64,000 bases of DNA from Mesorhabditis belari (GCA_958450365.1 CAUEEP010000728.1:1550001-1614000), one strand, 5' to 3'; numbered from the stretch's first letter, positions 34,992-46,004 are shown. The notes: generated from the sequence alone by a model not told the origin. A program made the numbers and translations.

Positions 34992-35439
34992 AGTACACTC
35001 AAGAAGCAACTAGCTAAACCAGGTTAGATCAGGTGAAGCCAGGCTCAGACTTGCTTTGGCAGACCCAGCTCTTCCCAGAAAGCTTGTGTTTGGGCACAAG
35101 GTACAAAGCTTGTTTTCATTTTGAATCAAGCTTATTTTGACAAGTGTATATTATAATAAAAGCCAGTTTTCCTGCGCACTTTTGGATTTGTTATCAGCCT
35201 TTCGATATCAACTAAAAGACAATGGGTATTGTGGAGACGAACACGCGCAAGGGTGGATATTGGCGAGGTCGTCGAGTCGCCTATCTTCAAATTCCCCAAG
35301 GGTTTCGCTGTCATCACCCTCTCTTTTTCCCTAAAAACGAACGACCCAATGCTCTTGTTTGAATCGAATCGCTCTCCAGGGGCTTTCTTGCTTCTCAACA
35401 ATGATTCCTTTCCATTTTTTTTTCTTCTTTTCCCGTTAT

Positions 35440-35990
35440 CTTTTCTTCACTTTAAAGCGACAGATGACCTCGAAGAGGAAAAAGGGAGGAAGATCTGTTC
35501 GACAGTGGCATTGTGGAATAGATTCTCATCCTGGAGTCGAGTCAAGACAAGTGTTTACTTCATCTAGATATTGCCATTTGAATTTCTTGATTGTTTACTA
35601 ATTTCAGAACATAAACATAAGCATAAACTGGTAGGATTCTAATCAGTCAAAGAGGAAAAAAGGGAGGAAGATCTGTTCGACAATGACATTGTGGAATAGA
35701 TCTTCATCCTGGAGTCGAGTCAAGACAGTGAAGACAAGTGTTTACTTCATCTAAATATTTCCATTTGAATTTCTTGATTTTCTTTACTAATTTCAGAAAA
35801 TAAACTGATAGAATTCTAATCAGTATGACCTCAAAGAGGAAAAAGGGAGGAAGATCGAACAGATTCTCATCCTGAAGTTGATTCAAGACAAGTGCTTTCT
35901 TCATCTAGATATTGCCGTTTGAATTTCTTGATTTTTTACTCATTTCAGAACATAAACATAAGCCTAAACTGATAGGATTCTAGTCATTAA
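35440..35990. repeat. Three tandem units of about 185 bases
   Basis: Units begin near GAGGAAAAAGGGAGGAAGAT (35477, 35652, 35835) and share TCATCCTGGAGTCGAGTCAA and CATTTGAATTTCTTGATT. Confidence 0.9.
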
Positions 35991-36611
35991 GTGAAGCTAT
36001 TTATTGCCAATTCATTTTCAGTTGAAATCAATTTTCTAAACATTCAGATCCTTGATTTCAATGTTTTTCTTTTGTCTAAATTTTTCTTAAATTTTTTTTC
36101 TTTGACTTTAAATATATATATGATTTCAATTCCCTCAAACCTACCGTAACTTGTCATTTTCTAATTCCTTTTTTTTTCTTTTGCTTTGTTATGACTGGAT
36201 TCGTCGGAGAAAGGAGAGAAAAAAAGGTCTGAAAATCATGAAATGACAAGAATTCCTCTCAATAATCATTTGAATTTTATAAATTTCTTAAAGAAGAATA
36301 TTTTGATTTTGAAGATTTTGAAGATTTTAAAGATTTTTTTTGTTGTTTTATAAAGTGATCGAAAGAAAGAAAGAGGAAGAAAATCGTCAAAAACTTGTCA
36401 AAAATATGAGCTTTTTTCGGGTTAAAAGGGTTAAAAAGGAACTTTAAAAAGTTTTTAAAATAGAATTTCGATTCTCCATAAAAAAACTATACTTGAAAAA
36501 ATTGATTTAGTGTCAATTTTCAAATAGAATTTTACTTTTAAAAGCTACCTTTAAAGCCTTTTAAAGCTACCTATAGGAGTGAGAAATTCTTTGAATTTGT
36601 CAAGAGTTTTA

Positions 36612-37255
36612 TTTTTTTGAATTTTTGAATTTGAATTTTTGAATTTTGAATTTTTGAATTTGAATTCTTGGATTTGAATTCTTGGATTTGGATTCTTGGA
36701 TTTGAATTCTTGGATTTGGATTCTTGGATTTTGATTCTTGGATTTGGATTCTTGGATTTTGATTCTTGGGTTTGAATTCTTGGATTTGAAATCTTGGATT
36801 TGTCAAGAGACTCGAGAATTCATTTGATTTTATTTCAAAAAGTTCTAAGTTTAGTTGAATTTTCTTTAATCATCATTTCAGAATTTAGAATTGATAGAGG
36901 TTTCTCGAGAAAATAAGAAATCTTTCATTTCCTTTGCTTATTGTCAAGAGACTCCATATCCGACAATTTTAGTGTCATTCAATTTGCATTTTGATTCACT
37001 TGAAACTTTCTTTCTTTCTTTCCTTCTTCCTTCCTTTCTTTCCTTCTTCCTTCCTTTCTTTCCTTCCTTCCTTCCTTCCTCCTTCTTCCTTCCTTTCCTT
37101 CCTTCCTTCCTTCCTTCCTTCCTTCCTTTCTTCCTTCCTTTCTTCCTTCCTTTCTTCCTTCCTTCCTTTCTTCCTTTCTTTCTTCCTTTCTTACTTCCTT
37201 TCTTCCTTTCTTTCTTCTTTCCTTCCTTCCTTCTTCCTTTCTTTTTCTTTTTTTC
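36612..37255. repeat. Minisatellite then pyrimidine microsatellite
   Basis: 36612-36805 repeats GAATTCTTGGATTTG-type 15-mers. 37005-37250 is an almost unbroken CTTT/CTTC/CCTT tract. The long Lys/Arg/Glu- or Phe/Leu/Ser-rich open frames across it are products of the repeat. Confidence 0.92.
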
Positions 37256-37779
37256 ATTATGACTTTTTATTTCTAAATTTAAATTTAGCAATTTCAATTT
37301 CAATTTTTCAATTTTCAATTTTTCAATTTTCATTTCAATTTCAATTCAATTTCAATTTCAAAGTCGACTTTTTTATGTTTTATTTAAGAGTTTTTCATTC
37401 AGAAATTGTTCTAACGTGATTTGATCGATTTCTTACAAAATTTCGACTAGAATTTTACCCATAATAATCTAGATTTTCTTTTTTTGGATCGAATTTTTAT
37501 AAATACTTTTCTCTTTACGACTTATGATCGTATACTTTTTCTCTCATTTTCTTTTTTTTGCTTTTTTCTTTTCTAAAGAAGCGATGGCCATAATTGGTCG
37601 TGTCTCTCGTTCTCGACCCCGCCCCTTTCTTGAACAGAAGAGACATTTTGATGTCAGAAGTATTTATCGACACAAATAATGTAGTAAAAACAATACATAA
37701 AAAGTCTAAGCCCTAAATTTAGGGAAATACATATATATATATATATAGGAAAAAAAGAACCAATAATCTAAAAAATCTA

Positions 37780-37852
37780 GCCGGTGGGATTGAATCCTTG
37801 ATCTCCCGACTAAGTTACGAGGCTCTTAGCCAATCGGCTATAACGACCTTAA
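37780..37852 (-). repeat. Degenerate tRNA-like sequence (SINE-like)
   Basis: On the minus strand an A-box-like TAGCCGATTGGCTAAGAG and a B-box-like GGATTCAATCC are about 40 bases apart. The acceptor ends do not pair well, so I do not call a tRNA gene. Confidence 0.55.
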
Positions 37853-37954
37853 AAGGTTTTGGCTAAAACAAGATAAGAATGGAGAAATGAAATTTTATTG
37901 TATGGGCTACCTAACCAAAGCAAAGTTTAGTGTCAAGTCTGAAAAAAACGTTAG

Positions 37955-38260
37955 TAGATGAGTAACAAACCTCTTGTATCTCTTGGAGTTCTCTTTTTAC
38001 CTCTTGTAGTTCTCTGTGAGTAGCTTTAAAACATTAGTCGATCGATGGGAAACGTTAGTAGATGGGTAACAAACTTCTTGTATCTCTTGGAGTTCTCTTT
38101 TTACTTCTTGTAGTTCTCTGGGAGTAGCTTTAAAGCATTAGTCGATCGATGGGAGTAAAAGTAGATGAGTAACAAACCTCTTGTATCTCTTGAAGTTCTC
38201 TTTTTACCTCTTGTAGTTCTCTGTGAGTAGCTTTAAAACATTAGTCGATCGATGGGAAGT
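37955..38260. repeat. Three tandem units of about 110 bases
   Basis: Each has AACAAACCTCTTGTATCTCT (or CTTCTTG), TTGTAGTTCTCTG and AGTCGATCGATGGGA. Confidence 0.9.
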
Positions 38261-38714
38261 CATCTATCCCATTCGGCGTTTGATTGAGTGTGCTCTTCTG
38301 ACTGCTCACACTCTTCTGACTGAATTGGGGTGGCAGGATGGGGTTCTCCTTGATTGTATGGGTATCCAAAGGCATCTTAAAGAATCCCAGTGAAAAGGCG
38401 AAGACAGGTCTTCAATTTTCTTTTGAAATTATGTCATCTGTCAAATACGCAAAGGCAAACGCGGACAAATAACAATTTGTCTCGTGCTGTGTTCTGGGTG
38501 GCCTGTCAACGTGCGCAAGACTATTTAACACACAAATTTTTTATTTAAATCCTCAAAAATTTTCAACTATTCAAATAAGTTGATTGATTCAATGAAAGCT
38601 TCATTCAGGATTCCGAAAATTGTTTTCTAAGAGAGTGGAGAGAAGTGGACCTACTCACTCAATTAAAGGTAAGGTAAAATGGGAAAGAAATCGGATCTAA
38701 AATTGAAATTGATA

Positions 38715-38930
38715 AAGCTAGACTATAATAGCTTTTGATCTCAAAAAACAATCGTCAGCGGTGAGCAAAGCAGCTTTAAGTAAGGGATAAGTCCCTATTC
38801 TGGCGACAAAGCTGGGTGTGTCTCTGTAGCTCATTGCTTTGTCGCCAGAATAGGGACTTATCCCTTACTTAAAGCTGCTTTGCTCACCGCTGACGATTGT
38901 TTTTTGAGATCAAAAGCTATTATAGAGTGT
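38715..38930. repeat. Nearly perfect hairpin element
   Basis: Arms of about 95 bases (38717-38811 and 38833-38928) with GTAAGGGATAAGTCCCTATT at the inner edge and a 20-base spacer. The right arm runs straight into a tRNA-like segment. Confidence 0.9.
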
Positions 38931-38997
38931 TCGCCTGGTAAGCGAGAAGTCGCCGGGTGGTCGCGGGTTCGAATCCCGGTGCCGACTTTTTTTTTTT
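38931..38997 (+). repeat. tRNA-like remnant with perfect B-box and T-run terminator
   Basis: GGTTCGAATCC at 38965-38975 is a consensus B-box. CCGGTGCCGAC and a run of T residues follow, as at the end of a tRNA gene. The 5' acceptor strand that should pair with GTGCCGAC is missing and is replaced by the hairpin arm, so it is judged a truncated tRNA or SINE head. Confidence 0.6.
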
Positions 38998-39042
38998 GAA
39001 TTCCCAGTTCCTTAAAAGGACCGGCGTGTCGAACTTTCAAAT

Positions 39043-39256
39043 AGTTGAAACGCGTCAAACAACAGATTGTTGATCTTATTTCTCTAACAACAAGCGAAAA
39101 ATCGATTAAAAGTAAAGAAAAAGCCATTCAGGTGATGGATCATTTCTCATCTCATCCATCATGTCATCCACTTATTGATCCTTTACGACAATCACTTCTC
39201 ACCTCGCCCACCCGATCGTTGCTGGCTTCAAAGATGGTTTGCAAAAAGAGATCTAC
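39043..39256 (+). CDS. Orphan exon-like open frame
   Basis: After a possible acceptor (TTTCAAATAG, ending 39042) the frame reads LKRVKQQIVDLISLTTSEKS and VMDHFSSHPSCHPLIDPLRQ up to a TAA at about 39258. It looks helical and protein-like. It could be a 5' exon of the zinc-finger gene to the right, but the phases of its possible donors (CAG|GTGATG, ATG|GTTTGC) do not fit the exon at 39672. I do not recognise a family. Confidence 0.35.
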
Positions 39257-39424
39257 TATATAAAGGGACTAAGACATCTGTCTGTCTGTCTGTGCTCATT
39301 CAGGATCATTTCAAGTGTGTCTGTGCTCAGGATCATTTCAAATCATTTGTAGTTAGTTTGGCTTAGAATTTCATATAGTTGTGCAACATGTTTTTCAAGT
39401 TTTAAAAAAACAGTGCCAACAGTG

Positions 39425-39476
39425 CCGACGCGGGTGGGAGTTGAACCCGGGTTGTGTGGGCTAGAGACAAGTGTTA
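39425..39476 (-). repeat. tRNA-like 3' half
   Basis: The minus strand has the B-box-like GGTTCAACTCC followed by CACCCGCGTCGGCACTG. No A-box is evident. Confidence 0.45.
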
Positions 39477-39549
39477 TTATCAAGAAAAGGAGTATTTTTA
39501 GTGGGCTCCACTGTTGCCATTTCATGTACAAAACCTCCTTTCTGCCACA

Positions 39550-42500
39550 ATGCACGAGAATCACGGTAATCGCTTTGCTTTATTCGTAAACAGTGAGCAC
39601 CAGAAAGGAGTGCGTTTCTAAATTTGAGTAAATAAATTAAAAGAAAATAAAGAAAATCATCTTTATTTTAGTTCCTCCAATGAGCGTTTCGAGTGATGCG
39701 GATAGTTGTAAAACGGAGCCATTATTAGAGGTTGAGAGAGATTTTCGGTTCTGAAGTTCTGATCGTCTGATTGCCTTTCTTTTATTTATAATTATATAAA
39801 TACAATTTAGAAACTATATTTAAATAAACTATTATTTCATTTCTCTTTATAAATTTCTTTTTGTTTAAACAAAACAAAAATTTAGGCAGATGTTTCAAGT
39901 GAAAAAGAAATCGAATCGTCGGATGTTGAGCCGTTACGAGACAGTGATGAGGTCGAGTTTTCACTTTAAAACTATAGATACAGTGGTCCACAAATGTATT
40001 GTCCCATTGCCATCCAAAAGTTTCTTTCGTACGAAAATCTTGCAAAATAACGATATTCCCAAAAAGTGTAGGGTATTTTGCTTACCCATAATACTCTACT
40101 TTTCAGGATTATAAGATTTATCCGTATAAATTGCAGAAAAATTAAAGTATAAAACAAAAACAATAAGTTACTTAAGAAATAGCTCCACAAAAGTAATGCC
40201 CCATTTGCAAAGAATTAACAATTGCCAATCAAACGATGCCTCCCGGATGGATGCTTCACCAGGACAACGACCCGAAACACGAGTCGAGACTGATGATGGG
40301 ACGGTTGGTGACACTTCAAAATGGTACCAGAGCTCGTCTGCCCGGATGGTTTGCGGAAAATCGTTTTAAATTGATCAATCCACCTCCCTACTCACCGGAT
40401 CTCGATCCAATTGAACATTTGTGGTCATTTGTGAAGTCGCGCCTCAAGGGAAAGAAATTCGGTTCAAAGGCCGCCTTATGGGTTCACATTCAACGTCTTT
40501 GGGCCACCATCCGCCCAAGTCTTTTGAAAAATCTCATGGATTCATTGAGTCCATGCCGGATCGACTCAATGGGACCCATTTGCAAAGAATTCACAATAAT
40601 CAAGGAAAACATCAATGGGACATTACTTTTGTGGAGCTATTTCTTAAGTAACTTATTGTTTTTGTTTTATACTTTAATTTTTCTGCAATGTATACGGATA
40701 AATCTTATAATCCTGAAAAGTAGAGTATTATGGGTAAGCAAAATACCCTACACTTTTTGGGAATATCGTTATTTTGCAAGATTTTCGTACGAAAGAAACT
40801 TTTGGATGGCAATGGGACAATACATTTGTGGACCACTGTAAATGTTAAATAATGCTAAATAATCTTAAATAATGTTAAATTGTTTATTGAATTTTTCAAA
40901 AATTTCAGTCTACCGCTGATCGCGCAGCATCAGCGGCAAAGAGACGAGTGCTCTGTGAGCTGTGCAATAAAACTTTCTGTGATAAGGTAAGCGCAGCTTT
41001 AAATTAAATAACTTTCAAGTGCTGTAAAGCGGTAAAACGTTCATTAAACGATGCTAAATTCAGCTAAAGCCGAAAACTAAAAGAAATCTTATGACTAGGC
41101 TATTTTATCAGTCTTAACACTCACAAGGATGCTGTACTCTGTACATGCTGTACTCTGTACATGCTGTACTCTGTACATGCTGTACTCTGTACATGCTGTA
41201 CTCTGTGCTGTACTCTGTGCTGTACTCTGTGCTGTACTCTGTACATGCTGTACTCTGTCAAGTCTATTACATTATCCTTCAGCTTTTCGTTATGTAAATG
41301 ATTTCAAATTTATTTATTTAAAGCTTAAATCGTTCAGGGTGCTTTGAAAATTCATACATCAGCCGTTCACCTTAAAGAAATGCATCGGTGCACGGTGCTC
41401 GGTTGCGGCAAAGAGTTCAGCAGTCGACGAAGCCGGTTCGTTTACTAACAAGTACGATTTAACGATTCGCTTGAGACGAAAAATTTTGTTTTAACAATTC
41501 TAAAAAGTGCTCTAAATTTTCTACATAGCTGCCCAGAATGGCCAACGATCGCGTTTGACTGGGCAGCTACGTAGAAAACAAAAGCGCGCTTTCGAATTTC
41601 AAAATCTTTATATCAAGAGTTCTTTATTTAGGAAGATTCAAATGAAATTTATGTTATTTAATAAGTTCTCGGCTTTTCGAAAAAAAGAACATTATCAGGA
41701 ATCGCCACTCGATGAACACGAATCCGAAATTGCACATGGCCGACTCTTCAGTGCTCACATCGCCTGTCGCTGAGACACCGACTCCATTTCATCGTTTACA
41801 ACGACTACATCAACTGCATTCAATGGTGAGTTTTCTTTTTTGCTAACAATATTCAAACTTTAAAATAATCTTATTAAAATATATTTTACGACTTAAACTT
41901 TACACCATAAAGTACAAAATAGAGTGTGTTCCTCGCGAGTAAGTAATTACTCGAGTAAATTTGCATGAGTAATTTTTTAGCTCGAGTAATAGCTCGAGTA
42001 ATTGTCGAGTAATTGTCGAGTAATGTGTTTTCTAAAAAGTGCGCCTGCGCGAAAAAAATATAGAAGCAATTTTTTGCGCTGATTTTTCAAAGAAAAAAAA
42101 AATCATTTTTTACATTGAAAGGGAATTTCCCACCAAATCAGTATCTTTAAAGATATTCAGCCAAACGGCTGAGTATCTTTCAAAAAGCGTCGTATATAAT
42201 GCGGGGCTCGTGATTTTTGCGTCATTTATTTGCAATAATTTTTGCTAAAAGTACGGTAATTTTTTCCCAAGTGTGCGTTTAAAAAAATGCATTACTCCCG
42301 GGGAACACACTCTAGTACGCGATGGATGAGGCTTAAACGTTTGAGTTCAAACGCTTGAATGTGTTCGTTTGAGTTCAGGCTTAGGGTTTACAAATTTACA
42401 AGGCAAAGAGTTGAATAGATGCCATCTGATTTTGAGATAAAGACAGAGTAAAAGTTTCGTTTATTCATTAAAAATATCTACTAATAGGTTGATGCATAAG

Positions 42501-44118
42501 TCTTTTCGTTCCTTTTCGTCTGCCGTTTCAAGCCAACAAATGCACCAATTAAACTACGGTTGATTTCATTAGAAAAAGCAATTATTTTTCTGCAAAATAA
42601 CATTAAAACGGGTTTAAAAATATTTAATGCCTGGATTTTCTTGAGAGTATGAAGTCGGGTAGTCAAAAAGGGCTAACTCGATGATGCGGTTTAGACACCT
42701 TAGCTAAAGAAATGCCTGGATTTTCTTGAGAGTATGAAGTCGGGTAGTCAAAAAGGGCTAACTCGATGATGCGGTTTAGACACCTTAGCTAAAGAAAACC
42801 TATCTTCGTGTCAATAGATAAAAGATAGAGAAAAAAAACGTTTGATATTTCGCCAAAATTTCAGAGAAATTCATTCAGCCAATTTTTCCGTAGAGTTTTT
42901 TATAGATTTTTACGAAAAAGGCGTTTTTCACTCTCGAATTTGCTTGAAAGTGAACCGAAATTCATTTAAAAAGATGCAAATTGAACAAAAAAACACAAAA
43001 GCAAACTATAGATTAGAGCAAACTATAGATTAATTGGTGAATTTGTTACTTTTCAACAGAAGTACGAAAAAAACGAAAAGACTTATGCATCAACCTATTA
43101 GAAAAGCTTATCCAAAGAAAATTTATCAATATTTTTTATAGTCCCGTGCGCCGCTTCCTTTCTCGTTGCCAAGTCCCTCAACGCTTCCTTCAATCTTCAA
43201 TCCGCCTTCACAAATCGCTAATCAAATTCATCGAGTCCCCTCACCGTCATTTGGCTCCGATTGTTTTAGAGATGAGGTTAATCTAGAAATTCATGGGAAT
43301 TGGAAAATTGATTAATTCAGAGATTGAGCGGCTCTTCTCTGAAAGATTTGAGTCAACGGCAAAGGAAAAGGAAAGCCACGGAAACGGCAGAGATATCACC
43401 CACCGAGAGACCTGTTATACCTAAAGTTCGTTTACTTTATTACTTTATTACTAATACCCTTATTCTGATCTTCTGAATAGGACGGGTAGGGTTGTGAAGA
43501 ACCGGGTATTTCCTTCTCTTTCCCCTTGTTTATCCTCTTTCTTCTTTGGCGAGCACTTAGGATTTGGCTCATTGGTTAGGGCATCTGAAAGTAAAGGGTC
43601 TAGGGTCGAGGGTTCAATCCCCCGTCCTGAAATCTTTCTTTGCCATTCTGATCTTCTGAGTAGGACGGGTAGGGTTGTGAAGAACCGGGCATTTCCTTCC
43701 CTTTATTTATCCTTTTTCTCCTCTGGCGACCACTCACCAGATGGCTCAGTGGTTAGAGCATCTGAAAGCAAAGGGTCGAGGATCGAGGGTTCAATCCCGC
43801 CTCCTTCCTTTGCCATCTTTCTTTGCCATTCCTTATTTTACTTGATTTTACATTACTTAGATTTGTTTTCTTCTTTCTTGTACAACAAAAAAAATCTGTA
43901 TCAAGGTCTAAAAGCTATTAGCATTTGAGAATTTAAACCATTTTCAGCCCCTCCCATTGAGTCCAATGCACGGCTCTTCCAATCCGGGAATGCATCTCTT
44001 TTTATTGCATCAAATTTTACAGGTACAAGCCTTTCATTGAATGTTTTAAAAAGAATTCCAGGCCTCTCCACAAATCAACCACACTGTGTTCAACTTTTTG
44101 ACTCAAAATAAAAAATAA
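39550..44118 (+). CDS. C2H2 zinc-finger protein of disconnected/basonuclin type
   Basis: Probable nuclear DNA-binding regulator. Exons: 39550-39565 (tentative first exon, MHENH), 39672-39730, 39886-39951, 40909-40986, 41338-41435, 41699-41825, 43142-43276, 43321-43425, 43948-44022, 44062-44118. Phases agree throughout. The core is a paired finger: [20 protein letters not shown] then [20 protein letters not shown] and [16 protein letters not shown]. The second finger with its RSRNRHS linker is the hallmark of disco and basonuclin proteins. The C-terminal half is Ser/Pro-rich and has a basic patch (SQRQRKRK). The start is uncertain: the ATG at 39680 after a TTTTAG acceptor could be a trans-spliced start instead. 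Introns carry a Tc1-type element, two MITEs and two SINE-like units. Confidence 0.85.
39981..40838 (+). mobile_element. Tc1-type element with unusually long terminal repeats, internally deleted
   Basis: Begins CAGTGGTCCACAAATGTATT and ends with its inverse, ATACATTTGTGGACCACTG, with TA on each side (39979-39980, 40839-40840). The inverted repeats run about 220 bases inward. Between them 40236-40610 encodes the C-terminal part of a Tc1-type transposase: QDNDPKH and [14 protein letters not shown] carry the second Asp and the final acidic residue of the DDE/D motif. The DNA-binding half is gone. It sits in an intron of the zinc-finger gene. Confidence 0.9.
41128..41262. repeat. Tandem TGCTGTACTCTGTACA units
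   Basis: Seven or eight copies of TGCTGTACTCTG with or without TACA, in an intron of the zinc-finger gene. Confidence 0.92.
41928..42315. mobile_element. MITE with GAGTGTGTTCC ends
   Basis: Left end TAGAGTGTGTTCCTCGCGAG, right end the inverse of TAGAGTGTGTTCCCCGGGAG at 42294-42315; TA can be read as the target duplication. Short GAGTAAT(T) repeats lie inside the left end. It lies in the intron 41826-43141. Confidence 0.85.
42486..43100. mobile_element. Mariner-type MITE with internal duplication
   Basis: Ends TAGGTTGATGCATAAGTCTT and, inverted, AAGACTTATGCATCAACCTA; the GGTTG-TGCA pattern is that of mariner terminal repeats. An 83-base segment (ATGCCTGGATTTTCTTGAGA onward) is present twice in tandem at about 42629 and 42712. 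It shares the intron 41826-43141 with the preceding MITE. Confidence 0.88.
43460..43830 (+). repeat. Two tandem tRNA-headed SINE-like units
   Basis: Each unit of about 185 bases carries a tRNA-like core. Unit 1 (about 43560-43633) has TGGCTCATTGGTTAGGGCA and GAGGGTTCAATCC. Unit 2 (about 43739-43806) has TGGCTCAGTGGTTAGAGCA and GAGGGTTCAATCC. A- and B-boxes are near consensus, and in unit 1 GATTT can pair with AAATC as an acceptor stem. I read them as SINEs, since the shared 100-base leader is repeated with them. They lie in the intron 43426-43947. Confidence 0.7.
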
Positions 44119-44402
44119 ACTTTTGAGTTCTTCAAAGTTTTATCGATTTTTTGTTTCTTGATTTCATTCCATTTCTTTTTAAGCCATAATTCTATTTATT
44201 GCCTCATCTCTTAGGCAAATTCTTGTGATGAATAGATTAGAATAAATGGGTTTAACGACTAAAATAGCTAAAGCCAGTCGACAAGTGATAAAGTGATTGG
44301 TGTTGTTTTATAACCAAAAAAAAGCTTCATCTTGTTTAGTTGATTACTTTTAAATTAAGCGTCAAAATAAGCGTGAAAGGTTTTATTTATGTGCAAGTAT
44401 GT

Positions 44403-45463
44403 TCAATAGTTCATGCTACCAGCTGGGTTTCCTCCGTTTTGTCCTCCTTGTGGTGGTTGGGGTCGGCCTCCATTTTGTCCACCATTCTGTCCACCATTCT
44501 GTCTACCATTTTGTTGTCCACCTGATGGGAGTCCTTGGTTTGATCCTCCATTCTGTTGTCCTCCATTCTGTTGTCCTCCATTCTGTTGTCCTCCATTCTG
44601 TTGTCCTCCATTCTGTTGTCCTCCATTTGTTGTCCTCCATTTTGTTGTCCTCCATTTTGTTGTCCTCCATTTTGTTGTCCTCCATTTTGTTGTCCTCCAT
44701 TTTGTTGTCCTCCATTTGGCTTTCCACCATTTTGTTGTTGTTGTCCCCCATTGCTTGGCTGTCCTCCTTCGTTTTGTCCGGCTGGTGGCTGTGGTTTTCC
44801 GGACCCTCCGTTTTGATTTCCTAGAATGCACAAAATGAATGAGGACTTGTTCAGTTAGTAAGCTCTATTTGGTCTCAGTTGTTCAACCGCCAGCTGATTC
44901 AAGTACCTGATCCTCCTTGTCCTGGTGGTCCCTGGTTTGATCCACCGGATGGTGGTCCTCCATTAGATCCACCCTGTGATGGACCATTGTTTGATCCTCC
45001 ATTTTGTCCTCCTTGTGGTGGCTGGGGTCGGCCTCCATTTTGTTGTCCTCCCGAGGGTGATCCTTGGTTCGATCCTCCTTGTGCGGGTCCTCCATTTTGT
45101 TGTCCACCTGATGGAGGTCCTTGGTTCGATCCTCCGTTTTGTTGCATCGGAGCAGCCAGGCTACAAGGCTGCTTATTAATGTGATGTCATTTAGTGCTGC
45201 AAATGGGTCAAGATTTATTAAATGAATTTGACTCAAATCTCCATCCTCTGGATTTGGGTCTCTCCATCCTCTGGATCTAAACCTTACCCGGATTTGGGCC
45301 AATTTTTAGTACTAAGTATCAGGCTGTTCTTTCAGGACAGTCAAATAAATTCGTTATAATGTTGTCTATAGAATATCTCGAAGCTAAATCGAATATCCAC
45401 TTAGCTTTTAAAAACTTACACAGCAGCCAGGCCGACACAAACGAAAGCAGCCAAGTATTTCAT
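44403..45463 (-). CDS. Secreted Gln/Asn/Gly-repeat protein, frameshifted
   Basis: Exons 45420-45463, 44907-45160 and 44403-44820. The first encodes the signal peptide MKYLAAFVCVGLAAV. The second gives LAAPMQQNGGSNQG and GGSNQGPPSGGQQNGG-type sequence. The third is an array of five-residue QQNGG units and, read across one base loss, ends GGNPAGSMNY. The array uses CAAAATGGA codons in its first half and CAGAATGGA in its second. Exactly where they meet (44621-44631) one base is missing, so the frame slips. Downstream of the slip the original frame stays open to a natural stop. The role is unknown; a secreted matrix or cuticle-associated product is only a guess. The gene at 58269-59226 has the same plan (MKYxAxF leader, phase-2 intron, repeat body, SMY-type end). 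44119-44402 holds nothing else. Confidence 0.72.
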
Positions 45464-46004
45464 TGTATTGAAAGGAGAGTTCGAAGAAGCGATGAAGAAT
45501 TGAATGCTTTCGAACCGATGAAGAATCGAATGACTTCCAGAATTCATTGAGTCTATTTATATAAAAATTTGCGCCCTGGTCGGGTTAAAGGGGTCAGAAA
45601 GACGGTTGACATTCCAACTTTTGTATGCTCAACTGTTCTCACATCATTCCTCAAGTTTGATGGAAAACTTTGATCCAAAAAAAGTCTCAAAAAAGGGGGT
45701 TTTTTGAGTCACGCGTTTGCCTAGCTGAAAAGATTTTAGTTTTGGCGGAAAATTCCCGAACAGACAGACATTAGAATCAATGTTTCACCATCAAACATCA
45801 AAAGAGAACTCTGTGAACATCAAAACCAATATCTGAATTACCAAATGGCCAATAAAAGTGCTGATGAAGCATTAGAGATTTTCTATAGCTTTTAAAATCA
45901 CTATGGAGTAGTGGTTTTTTTGTTGGAAAATCGAATTAAGTACACAAGAAAAAAGAAAAAAGAAAACGCTTCATGAAGATTTAGGTTTTTATAGCTTTCT
46001 AGAC

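Larger units (their letters stand above)
30996..39042. other. Long gene-poor stretch dominated by repeats
   Basis: I find no exon chain here. A GC-richer patch at about 31140-31400 gives overlapping open frames on both strands without motifs. 35229-35400 has an open frame (GEVVESPIFKFPKGFAVITL) that might be one exon, but no partner exon was found. The rest is covered by the repeat entries. Confidence 0.45.

Noticed and set aside
35132..35567. Open frames on both strands near 35.2 kb
   Set aside because: One frame (SPIFKFPKGFAVITL) looks protein-like, but no partner exon or start with leader was found and it runs into a tandem repeat.
36891..37419. Long open frames rich in Phe/Leu/Ser (+) and Lys/Arg/Glu/Gly (-)
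   Set aside because: They lie over a pure CTTT/CTTC/CCTT tract; composition follows from the repeat and there is no start, splice or domain evidence.
40236..40841. 201-residue open frame as an intact gene
   Set aside because: Only its first two thirds are transposase; the rest is translated terminal repeat, and the DNA-binding domain is missing.
44399..44838. Plus-strand Pro/Cys/Phe- and Ser/Ile/Leu-rich frames
   Set aside because: Antisense of the QQNGG array; the minus strand has leader exon, phase and conserved tail.
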